Program-made: the position numbers and the translations under genes
In this document: one piece after another, positions 49,097 through 57,048 of the stretch
Layout: each line of letters opens with the position of its first letter
Position numbering within the stretch: the stretch's first letter is position 1
Notes under the pieces: generated by a model
Seen by the model: only the letters and a program-made list of their open reading frames with translations
Told to the model about the DNA's origin: nothing
Database searches by the model: none
NCBI GenBank assembly: GCA_937916465.1
Contig: CALFTK010000037.1
Coordinates: forward strand, 15,646 to 79,645
DNA from: an uncultured Bacteroidales bacterium
Lineage (GTDB): Bacteria; Bacteroidota; Bacteroidia; Bacteroidales; Bacteroidaceae
Direction: 5' to 3'
Length of the DNA: 64,000 nucleotides

Positions 49097-51889
49097 GTGG
49101 TAAATAGAATTCGGACAATAATTCTTATCTGTATAGGGCTGTTCTATATGGTTGCTGTAAATGCACAGCAGGATAATAGAATGGATACATTATCTGTTCC
49201 GCAAATTCTTAATCATGCAGATTCTTTAACCCCACAATTTCTGCAACCTATAGATTCGATATTTGCAGATTCTATTCCTGCTGATACATTAGCAACTGAT
49301 ACCGTACCCAAAAAGAAAAAAGATATGCTGGATGCACCGGTTAAATATGAATCGGCCGATTCCACTATATGGACTAAGGGGGGATATGCATCTTTATATG
49401 GATCCGGCAAAATAGAGTACAAGAATATTACTCTTACTGCTCAAGTCATAAAAATGCAGGTTGACAGCAGTTTGGTTTATGCCGATGGTGTAAAGGATTC
49501 TACAGGAAATTGGGTAGGCGCACCTATCTTTACAGATGGAGCTACACCATACGAATCGAGCCACATGCGTTATAATTTCAAAACCGAAAAGGGTTATATC
49601 AATGAAATTATTACACAGCAGGGCGATGGATATATGACAAGTACAGAAGCAAAGAAAAGTCCTGATGGAGAATATTTTATATCGGATGGTATATATACCA
49701 CTTGCGAAGACCATTTGGACCCTCACTTTGGATTGCGTATAACTCGTGCAAAGGTACGTCCGGGTAAAGATGTGGTGTTTGGACCGGCATATTTGGAGGT
49801 ACTTGGAGTACCACTTCCGTTGTTCATACCATTTGGTTTCTTCCCTTTTACCGAAAGCGATTATGCATCGGGAATATTGGTACCAAGTTATGGCGATGAA
49901 CTTGAACGTGGTTTCTATTTGAAAGATGGCGGATACTATTTTGCCCTATCAGACAAATTCGATTTAAAACTTTTGGGTGAAGTCTTTACCAAAGGTTCAT
50001 GGGGTGTATCTGCGGAGAGTAAGTATAAAAAGAGATACCGTTATTCCGGTAATTTGTACGTAAGTTCATTAACTACCATATTGGGTGAAAAGGGATTGCC
50101 GGACTATTCCAAATCAAAAGATTTTAAAGTACGTTGGACACACCGTCAGGATGCGAAGGCAAATCCGTACAGTAACTTCTCTGCAAGTGTAAACTTTGCT
50201 ACATCAAGTTATGAACGTTCTAACCTGACCAGTCTGTATAATCCGGCATTGACATCGCAGAGTACCAGAACATCAAGTGTCAGTTATTCAAGAAGTTTCC
50301 CAAAAATTGGTTTGAATCTTTCATCGTCTATGAACCTATCACAGAATATGAGAGATTCCACATTGTCGGTCAATTTTCCATCGTTGTCCATTTCGTTGAA
50401 TCGTATCTATCCGTTTAAACGAAAGAAAGCTGCAGGTTCGGAAAAGTGGTATGAAAAGATTTCATTTACATACAGTGGTACACTCAGTAACAGTATAGTC
50501 TCCAAAGAGAACGAAATTATGCACACCAGTCTGGTTAAGGATTGGAAAAACGGAATGCGCCATTCTATTCCTGTTAGTGCAACATTCCAGTTCCTTAAGA
50601 ATATAAACGTTACTCCATCGTTTAACTATACGGAAAGGTGGTACACCCATAGAATAAACCAGTCTTGGGATGACACAAAGAATGCGGTAAAGCGTGACAC
50701 AGTCTATGGATTTAACCGTGTCTATGACTACAACTTTAGTGTGTCGGCAAATACCAAATTGTATGGTTTTTACCAACCGTCACAGTTGTGGATTAAATTG
50801 TTCGGCGATAAATTCGTTATGGCCCGACACGTCTTTACTCCATCTGTAAGTTATAGTATGGCCCCCGATTTTAGTGCTGAAAAATATGGCTTCTACGATA
50901 CATATACATATACAGATGAACAAGGTGAAGTACGTACAGTTCAGTATTCTCCTTTTGAAGGAGCTATGTATGGTAATGCCAGAAAGGGAAAAACGGGAAG
51001 TATATCGCTTAGCGTTTCCAATAATGTGGAGATGAAACTGCGTACCGATAAAGATTCTACCGGAGTAAGAAAACTTAGTCTGATAGATGAATTGGGTGGC
51101 TCTATATCGTACAATATGGCTGCCAAAACAAAGCCTTGGAGTAATTTGAGTACACGTACCAGAATTAAGCTGACTAAGAACTATACATTTAATTTGAACG
51201 CTACATGGGCTACATACGCATACGAATTTAATGATGCAGGCAGAGTAGTTGTAGGCGATAGAACCGAATGGTCTTATGGTCGTTTTGGTCGTTTCCAGGG
51301 TATGAGCCAGAATTTCTCATATACATTCTCAAATAACACGCTGAAAGAGTGGAAAGAGAAGTGGGAGAAATTCCGTAACGGAGGCGAACAACCAGAAGAA
51401 GATGAAGAGAGCGAAGAGTCAGAAACTGCCGAATTGCAGACCGGCGCAAACAGTGGCAGGGCAGGAGCTTCGGGTGCAGCAGGTTCTTCTAATGTAGATC
51501 CTGATGGCTATTTAGATTATACATTGCCGTGGTCTTTATCATTTTCGTATGGTATAACAATGCGCGAAGATACCAAAGCACCTATTAAAGTAAAAAACAT
51601 GCGTTATCCTTATAAATTCACTCAGAATATGAATATATCGGGTAATGTGAAACTTACAAATAAATGGAATATAAACTTCTCGTCCGGTTGGGATTTTGTG
51701 TATAAGGACTTTACCACTACCACTATGAGCGTAACACGCGATTTGCACTGTTTCAACATGTCATGCAGCGTAGTACTCAAGCCATATACATCATACAACT
51801 TTACTGTAAGAGCCAATTCAAGTATGTTGTCGGATGTACTTAAATTGAAGAAACGCTCCAGTTCTTCCAATGCGGTTAATTGGTATTGA
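49097..51889 (+). CDS. lptD: LPS assembly outer membrane protein LptD (Bacteroidota form)
   Basis: About 930 residues. A signal-like segment (NRIRTIILICIGLFYMVAVNA) is followed by a Ser/Asp-rich stretch. The beta-taco domain comes next (SLYGSGKIEYKNITLTAQVIKMQ ...; OstA-like), then PLFIPFGFFPFTESDYASG and a large beta-barrel. It inserts LPS into the outer leaflet. The barrel contains an acidic, Gly/Ala-rich low-complexity insert near residues 765-805 (PEEDEESEESETAE, then GRAGASGAAGSS). The start is uncertain: GTG 49097 is chosen because TTG 49064 lies in the promoter and ATG 49148 would lose the signal peptide. Its stop abuts that of the convergent ung. Confidence 0.85.
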   Translation: MVNRIRTIILICIGLFYMVAVNAQQDNRMDTLSVPQILNHADSLTPQFLQPIDSIFADSIPADTLATDTVPKKKKDMLDAPVKYESADSTIWTKGGYASLYGSGKIEYKNITLTAQVIKMQVDSSLVYADGVKDSTGNWVGAPIFTDGATPYESSHMRYNFKTEKGYINEIITQQGDGYMTSTEAKKSPDGEYFISDGIYTTCEDHLDPHFGLRITRAKVRPGKDVVFGPAYLEVLGVPLPLFIPFGFFPFTESDYASGILVPSYGDELERGFYLKDGGYYFALSDKFDLKLLGEVFTKGSWGVSAESKYKKRYRYSGNLYVSSLTTILGEKGLPDYSKSKDFKVRWTHRQDAKANPYSNFSASVNFATSSYERSNLTSLYNPALTSQSTRTSSVSYSRSFPKIGLNLSSSMNLSQNMRDSTLSVNFPSLSISLNRIYPFKRKKAAGSEKWYEKISFTYSGTLSNSIVSKENEIMHTSLVKDWKNGMRHSIPVSATFQFLKNINVTPSFNYTERWYTHRINQSWDDTKNAVKRDTVYGFNRVYDYNFSVSANTKLYGFYQPSQLWIKLFGDKFVMARHVFTPSVSYSMAPDFSAEKYGFYDTYTYTDEQGEVRTVQYSPFEGAMYGNARKGKTGSISLSVSNNVEMKLRTDKDSTGVRKLSLIDELGGSISYNMAAKTKPWSNLSTRTRIKLTKNYTFNLNATWATYAYEFNDAGRVVVGDRTEWSYGRFGRFQGMSQNFSYTFSNNTLKEWKEKWEKFRNGGEQPEEDEESEESETAELQTGANSGRAGASGAAGSSNVDPDGYLDYTLPWSLSFSYGITMREDTKAPIKVKNMRYPYKFTQNMNISGNVKLTNKWNINFSSGWDFVYKDFTTTTMSVTRDLHCFNMSCSVVLKPYTSYNFTVRANSSMLSDVLKLKKRSSSSNAVNWY

Positions 51890-52552
51890 TTACCAGTTTA
51901 TAGTATCAATTCCGTGCTTTTTTAACCATTCGTTTGTTAGGCTGAAATGATGATTGCCAAAGAAACCATTGTATGCCGATAGGGGTGATGGGTGTGCAGA
52001 TGAAAGTATCAAATGGCGATTATTGTCAATGAATGCACCCTTCTTTTGTGCGTATGCTCCCCATAGAATGAAAACCAGATTCTCTTTCTGTTCGGCTAAA
52101 ATTCTTATTACAGAATCGGTAAATGTCTCCCAACCTTTTTTCTGATGTGAACCTGCACTATGTGCTCTGACAGTAAGCGTGGCATTCAAAAGCAAAACTC
52201 CCTGTTCTGCCCATCTTGTTAAATTTCCACTGGTAGGTATAGGTATGTCCAAATCGGACTTTATCTCCTTGAATATGTTTTGTAGTGAAGGCGGAAATTG
52301 TACTCCGTCATTTACAGAGAAACATAAACCGTGCGCCTGTCCGGGACCATGGTAAGGGTCTTGTCCTATTATTACCACTTTTACTTTGTCAAACGGACAG
52401 AGATTAAAAGCATTGAAGATAAGTGAAGCGGGTGGGTAGATGGTAGTGGCAGCATATTCAGACCTGACAAAATCTGTCAGTTCCTTAAAATAAGGCTTGT
52501 CAAAATCGGGCTGCAAAACCTTCTCCCAACTCTCTTCAATTTTTACCTTCAT
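51890..52552 (-). CDS. ung: Uracil-DNA glycosylase (family 1)
   Basis: 220 residues. It removes uracil from DNA to start base-excision repair. The catalytic water-activating motif GQDPYHGPGQAHGLCFSV, the segment LLLNATLTVRAHSAGSH, and the C-terminal HPSPLSAYNGFFGNHHFS that enters the minor groove are all present. The ATG at 52552 (MKVKIEESW) matches the family N-terminus; the longer frame to 52612 overlaps asnA. The start codon lies 5 nt after the asnA stop. Confidence 0.96.
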   Translation of the reverse strand: MKVKIEESWEKVLQPDFDKPYFKELTDFVRSEYAATTIYPPASLIFNAFNLCPFDKVKVVIIGQDPYHGPGQAHGLCFSVNDGVQFPPSLQNIFKEIKSDLDIPIPTSGNLTRWAEQGVLLLNATLTVRAHSAGSHQKKGWETFTDSVIRILAEQKENLVFILWGAYAQKKGAFIDNNRHLILSSAHPSPLSAYNGFFGNHHFSLTNEWLKKHGIDTINW

Positions 52553-52557
52553 AGATA

Positions 52558-53595
52558 TTATATAAGTTCTATGCCTGCTTTTTTGCACTCTGCTATCTGA
52601 TCTTCCGGCCAAATACTTGCCTGGATTTCACCAATGTGGGCTTTTTGTAAGAAGAGCATACAAAGTCTGGACTGACCAATACCTCCACCTATACATAGTG
52701 GAAGTTCGCCATTAATCAACTTTTTGTGGAAATATAGTTCTTTGCGCTCCTCTTGTCCGGTCAATTCCAATTGGTGTAATAGAGCTTTTTTATCTACTCT
52801 GACACCCATTGATGATAATTCAACAGAGCGGTCCAGAATAGAGTTCCAAACCAACAAATCTCCATTCAAACCATAGAATCCATCCTGGTTTGGAGTGGTC
52901 CAGTCATCATAGTCGGGTGCGCGTAAATCGTGCTCTTTGCCATCTTCAAGTTTACCACCAATTCCCATAATGAATACAGTTCCATGCTCTTTTGTTATAG
53001 CATCTTCACGCTGTTTTGCTGTCATGTCAGGATACATTCTTCTTAGTTCTTCTGAATGTATAAAGAAGACTTCTCGTGCCAGGAATGGCTCTAACTGCGG
53101 GTATGTTTCATTTATAAGGTATTCAGTCCTAAGCATTGCTGAATATATCTTTCTAACAATACGTTTTAGGAAATCAATATTTCTGTCATCTTCGGTTATA
53201 GTACGTTCCCAGTCCCATTGGTCAACGTAAAGTGAATGTAAGTTCCCTAAGTTTTCGTCAGAACGTATGGCATTCATATCTGTATAAATACCATATCCCG
53301 GTTTAATGTCATATTCTGCCAAAGTTAAGCGTTTCCATTTGGCTAAAGAGTGAACCACTTCAGCTTTTGCGTCGTTTAAATCCTTTATTGGGAATGTGAC
53401 TGCACGTTCTATTCCGTTTAAATCGTCATTTATACCCATGCCTTTCAAAACAAACAGTGGGGCAGTCACACGGCGTAACTGCAAACCGGTTGAAAGGTTC
53501 TGTTGGAAGAACTCTTTTATAAGTTTAATACCCTGCTCGGTCTGTCTCATAGTGAGCAGTTGCTTGTAGTTCTTTGGTACAATCAGGTAACTCAT
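52558..53595 (-). CDS. asnA: Aspartate-ammonia ligase (asparagine synthetase A)
   Basis: 345 residues, cytoplasmic. It forms asparagine from aspartate, ammonia and ATP, and is related to class II aminoacyl-tRNA synthetases. Recognised by LRRVTAPLFVLKGMGINDDLNG near residue 45, DMNAIRSDE, LYVDQWDWE, and CIGGGIGQSRLCMLFLQKAHIGEIQASIWP at the C-terminus, which is motif 3. Length matches the family. It lies 49 nt downstream of the tRNA-Arg gene on the same strand, possibly on the same transcript, with ung after it. Confidence 0.96.
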   Translation of the reverse strand: MSYLIVPKNYKQLLTMRQTEQGIKLIKEFFQQNLSTGLQLRRVTAPLFVLKGMGINDDLNGIERAVTFPIKDLNDAKAEVVHSLAKWKRLTLAEYDIKPGYGIYTDMNAIRSDENLGNLHSLYVDQWDWERTITEDDRNIDFLKRIVRKIYSAMLRTEYLINETYPQLEPFLAREVFFIHSEELRRMYPDMTAKQREDAITKEHGTVFIMGIGGKLEDGKEHDLRAPDYDDWTTPNQDGFYGLNGDLLVWNSILDRSVELSSMGVRVDKKALLHQLELTGQEERKELYFHKKLINGELPLCIGGGIGQSRLCMLFLQKAHIGEIQASIWPEDQIAECKKAGIELI

Positions 53596-53644
53596 TCTTT
53601 ATTTCTATTTATAGGACAATTATTGTCAGTTAATAACAGTTCGG

Positions 53645-53718
53645 TGACCCCGTTGGGACTCAAACCCAAGACCTGCAGAACCGGAATCTGACGCTCTATT
53701 CAACTGAGCTACGGGGCC
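53645..53718 (-). tRNA. tRNA-Arg (anticodon CCG)
   Basis: 74 nt. The acceptor stem GGCCCCG pairs with CGGGGTC (one G-T), the D arm is GCTC...GAGC, the anticodon loop is TTCCGGT with anticodon CCG, and the T arm is TTGGG-TTTGAGT-CCCAA. Discriminator base is A; CCA is not encoded (CCG follows). The first anticodon-stem pair is a T27-C43 mismatch, and T54-T55 is followed by T rather than C. It reads the CGG arginine codon. A TAACTTTG box lies at 53735-53742 on the minus strand, just upstream. Confidence 0.95.
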
Positions 53719-53906
53719 GCTTTATAATTATGCGCAAAGTTAAGAATATTTTTTCAACAATCTGGTTATTACTATGCCCCTATTTGTGTTAATCGGTTCT
53801 AATTGGGTTGAAAACTGTATTATAAACTGTATGGTTATACATTCTTCTCTAATGCTACAGTTTGGGCGCATTTTTGTTCCGTTGCCGTATCTGTGTAAAT
53901 TGTCTT
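53719..53906. other. 188-nt spacer upstream of tRNA-Arg
   Basis: Holds the minus-strand TAACTTTG box (53735-53742) for the tRNA gene. No open frame, hairpin or repeat of note was seen in the rest. Confidence 0.4.
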
Positions 53907-55157
53907 TTACTCTTTTATGGTAAACCCTATAGAGTAGATTGCATTTTTTACATCTTCAATAGTTGCCTTGCCTGTTATAACGGTAGTGCCGGTAGCCAAA
54001 TCTATATCCACTTTTTCAACACCTTCAATACTCATAAGAGCCCTTTCAGCACTGCTCTTGCAGTGGTTGCAGTTCATTCCTTGAATAGTAATAGTCATAT
54101 TTTCTCCTTTTTGTTTAGTAGTATCACAACTGTTGCAGTGACAATGTTTCTCTTTTTTGCAATATCTTAATAATAGTGCATTGATTAGAAGAACAGATAA
54201 TACAATTGTCCAAATATATTCAAACCAGCCGTTGTGGTGGTTGTGGCACGATTCCTGTATGGCGGAAAGTCCTGTGGTGAACCACTCTCTTGGTAAAAGA
54301 TAGTCTATTCCCAATCCAAATATCATAGCTCCTGATATAATGGAAAATAGATAAATAATAAGATTACGCTTACCTAAAACTTTATTAATGACCAAAATAG
54401 ATGCCATATTGGCTGCAGGTCCTGCCATAAGTAGAACCAAAGCTGTTCCCGGTGACAATCCTTTTAGCATTAGTGCAACTGCAATGGGAATGGAACCGGT
54501 TGCGCACAGATACATTGGAATGGCAAACAGCAGAACTATCAGCATGCTTAGTAATGAATTGTGGGCAAACGATGCAAAGAAAGATTCAGGCACAAATACC
54601 GTGATAAGACCTGCAATTATCAAGCCTAAAACCAACCATCTGCCTATATCCTGCATCATATCAACAAAACCATAGCGCAATGCCGAAACAATCTTCTGAA
54701 TAAAGTTCTGTTTCTCCTCTTTGTGGCTTTGCTCTTCTATGTTCTGTATAGGTGCTTCTATCTCTTTTTTGCTGAAGATATTTGCAATACTACCTCCAAA
54801 AAGTGCAGTACACAGTGCTGCAATGGGGCGTACAAGTGCAAAGGGCAGTCCCATTAAAGAATAGGTTGCAATTATAGAATCAACCCCCGTTTGCGGTGTG
54901 GCTATCAGAAATGCTGTAGTAGCTCCCTTTGACGCTCCCTCTTTGCGTAAAGACATTGCAGTGGGAATAACTCCGCATGAACATAGTGGCAGCGGAATGC
55001 CAAATAGCGTGGCGTACAGAACCGAACGAAACGAATTACCACCCAAATAAGCTTTGTAATACCTGTTTGGAATAAAAGAGTGCATTAAACCTGCCAATAA
55101 AAAACCTAATAGAAGGTATGGCGACATTTCATTGACTAAAGCGATTATTTCTTGCAT
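53907..55157 (-). CDS. Permease with C-terminal heavy-metal-associated domain (SO_0444 family Cu/Zn efflux)
   Basis: 416 residues. The N-terminal 345 residues form a two-part permease of the DUF318/ArsP type with about 8-10 membrane helices and conserved GIPLPLCSCGVIPTAMSLRKEGASKGA and LFAIPMYLCATGSIPIA segments; the Cys residues in them are candidate metal ligands. After a Cys/His-rich link (KKEKHCHCNSCDTTK) the last 65 residues are an HMA domain with GMNCNHCKSS. This matches the SO_0444 family of Cu/Zn efflux transporters. A permease and its own metal chaperone domain are fused in one protein. Confidence 0.88.
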   Translation of the reverse strand: MQEIIALVNEMSPYLLLGFLLAGLMHSFIPNRYYKAYLGGNSFRSVLYATLFGIPLPLCSCGVIPTAMSLRKEGASKGATTAFLIATPQTGVDSIIATYSLMGLPFALVRPIAALCTALFGGSIANIFSKKEIEAPIQNIEEQSHKEEKQNFIQKIVSALRYGFVDMMQDIGRWLVLGLIIAGLITVFVPESFFASFAHNSLLSMLIVLLFAIPMYLCATGSIPIAVALMLKGLSPGTALVLLMAGPAANMASILVINKVLGKRNLIIYLFSIISGAMIFGLGIDYLLPREWFTTGLSAIQESCHNHHNGWFEYIWTIVLSVLLINALLLRYCKKEKHCHCNSCDTTKQKGENMTITIQGMNCNHCKSSAERALMSIEGVEKVDIDLATGTTVITGKATIEDVKNAIYSIGFTIKE

Positions 55158-55183
55158 AGACTATCATATTATATTTGTCACTG

Positions 55184-55213
55184 CAAAAGTAATTACTTTA
55201 ACGTGCAATCCAA
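55184..55213 (-). promoter_or_regulatory. Promoter for the metal permease gene
   Basis: On the minus strand TTG (55211-55213), a 19-nt spacer and TACTTTTG (55184-55191). Transcription would start near 55177, about 20 nt before the ATG. Confidence 0.65.
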
Positions 55214-55221
55214 TTGCAAAC

Positions 55222-56040
55222 TTATTTTGGAATAGGATATATTGTTGAGCGCAGAAAGGTGCCGAACTCTTCAATGTTGGAGTATTTGTCTTGTTCTTCC
55301 ACCGTGATAATAGGGAGAATCTCAACGCGTGTGGTTTTGTTTCTTTTGTTAAATACTTCGCGTGGCAGTCGTGTTACTCTTAACCGCCAATCAATTAATC
55401 CCAACAGATAGTAGAACATTGAATTCCTGTCTCTGAATCTAATGGGAACAACAGGTACACGCGATTTCTTTATAAGCTGTATGGCGGACATCTGCCACTC
55501 CCTGTCGCGAATACAACCATCTTTTATACTTAAATCAGAAACTGCTCCCGAAGGGAATAATCCCAATGGAGCGCCTGCTTGCAGGTGTTTAAGCGATTGC
55601 ATAATACCTCTTAAACTCTCTTTCTTGATACCCTCTTTTTGTTTCCCCGTGGGCACTACCTTAATAAAGTTTGGTTCTAATCGTTTTATATACCCTAAAA
55701 ACTGATTGACCAGGACTTTGAAATCGGGTCGGTATCTGCCTATTAAATCTATAAGCATTATTCCATCAATACTACCGTATGGATGGTTGCTTATGGTTAT
55801 AAAAGCTCCTTTTGGAAGTTCTTCCAGAATTTCACTGCCAATAACTGTATAGTTTACACCTATATCCTGAAGAATATGATGGGCAAAATCCACACCCAGA
55901 TACTCTTCGTTATTGTCGTATAGTTCGCACACCTTATCAACAGCAAGCAATTTCATTAAACAGTTTGCAAGAATATGTCCGCTTTTGCCTTTGAAAAGCG
56001 GAGAAATCTGTTCCAGATTGGTGTAAGTGAGCAGTGCCAT
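55222..56040 (-). CDS. Acyltransferase of the PlsC/OlsA type
   Basis: 272 residues, membrane-associated. The catalytic motif is ISNHPYGSIDG, in which His is followed five residues later by Asp (HX5D), a spacing seen in lyso-ornithine-lipid and hemolysin-type acyltransferases rather than the HX4D of classical PlsC. The second motif is LFPSGAVSDL. It transfers an acyl chain to a lysolipid. It overlaps the stop of the CDP-alcohol transferase by 1 nt, so both are likely in phospholipid or aminolipid synthesis. Exact acceptor unknown. Confidence 0.85.
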   Translation of the reverse strand: MALLTYTNLEQISPLFKGKSGHILANCLMKLLAVDKVCELYDNNEEYLGVDFAHHILQDIGVNYTVIGSEILEELPKGAFITISNHPYGSIDGIMLIDLIGRYRPDFKVLVNQFLGYIKRLEPNFIKVVPTGKQKEGIKKESLRGIMQSLKHLQAGAPLGLFPSGAVSDLSIKDGCIRDREWQMSAIQLIKKSRVPVVPIRFRDRNSMFYYLLGLIDWRLRVTRLPREVFNKRNKTTRVEILPIITVEEQDKYSNIEEFGTFLRSTIYPIPK

Positions 56041-56735
56041 TACTCTTTATGCCTGTTTTTTAGTTCGTTGTCCATCTTTGCATATCCCTTTGCGTCTGTA
56101 ATAAGGGTGCTGACGTATATAATAAAGAGTAGTCCAATAAGTGTTAAACCAATTATATTCATCCTTTCGCGCAGCGCCTCCCAATAGATGATAAGCGTAT
56201 TTAAGATAATCATAATGATTCTAAACTCAGTAGGTCCCATTTTGGCGTATGTCAATCTGAACTCTCCTTTCAGATGCGCGTTTATGCTTACGTTTATTGT
56301 TAGCAAAAAGTAGATGATAAGCCCGGCCATGGCTATGCGAATATCCAGAAATGATGATAACCCTATGCCAATAAACATAAATATTTCGTTAATAGCATCT
56401 ACTGAATGGTCCAAATAATAACCATAATTAGGACGTTGGCAATGGCGAACCCTTGCTAATGTTCCATCTAATGAATCGCCATACCAGTTGACTATAAACC
56501 CGAATGATGATAACCATAGAAAGTTTATGTTTTTATTGGATAAAACATATCCTGCAGCTATAATCAGTGCGCCTATTGTTCCCAAAAATGTCAGCATATC
56601 GGAATTTACCCATCGTGGCTGTCGCTGTGCCAGCCAAATAAGCACTCTCTTCTCTATTTTACTAAGCACGGAAGTCTGTATTCTGACTGACTGTTCCGAT
56701 TTTCCTGAATAGTTATTGTTTTCTTTTGTGTTCAT
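56040..56735 (-). CDS. CDP-alcohol phosphatidyltransferase family protein
   Basis: 231 residues with about 6 membrane helices. The family motif DGxxAR(x8)GxxxDxxxD is visible as DGTLARVRHCQRPNYGYYLD followed by HSVD. It moves the phosphatidyl group of CDP-diacylglycerol to an alcohol; phosphatidylinositol-like, glycerol or ether-lipid products are possible, and the acceptor is not evident. First gene of a two-gene operon with the acyltransferase. A TACATTTG box (56756-56763, minus strand) is the likely -7 element. Confidence 0.9.
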   Translation of the reverse strand: MNTKENNNYSGKSEQSVRIQTSVLSKIEKRVLIWLAQRQPRWVNSDMLTFLGTIGALIIAAGYVLSNKNINFLWLSSFGFIVNWYGDSLDGTLARVRHCQRPNYGYYLDHSVDAINEIFMFIGIGLSSFLDIRIAMAGLIIYFLLTINVSINAHLKGEFRLTYAKMGPTEFRIIMIILNTLIIYWEALRERMNIIGLTLIGLLFIIYVSTLITDAKGYAKMDNELKNRHKE

Positions 56736-57048
56736 AATTTCTCAATTTGATTTGGCAAATGTATTCAAATTGACAGACTGTAAAAAATATTTGATATTAT
56801 TTGCAGTTTGTTAATATTATATTATACTTGTTGCATACTTTAAATAAAGTTAAAAAATAGTTTAAGGGTCTTGTTTTTATTATGCTGTTTGTAAGTATAT
56901 GTGTAAGACCGGATGGTTTTATAAAATAAATAAGGTTGAAAAATGCCCTTCATTGTCTGTTGATACATCAAAAATGACTAACTTTGCAAACGATATTGCC
57001 GGATTTTGCTTTTGCCGGCAGATGTAGTATTTTATCAATCATTTAAAA
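56736..57048. other. Divergent promoter region between CDP-alcohol transferase and lysS
   Basis: 313 nt, very AT-rich. Minus strand: TACATTTG (56756-56763). Plus strand: TAACTTTG (56979-56986), the -7 box for lysS, giving a leader of about 55 nt that includes a small stem GCCGG (56998-57002) / CCGGC (57015-57019). No T-box or other riboswitch was recognised. Confidence 0.5.

Noticed and set aside
56998..57019. GCCGG/CCGGC stem in the lysS leader as a riboswitch or T-box
   Set aside because: Only 5 bp, with no specifier, T-box sequence or terminator; T-boxes are also not expected in this phylum.
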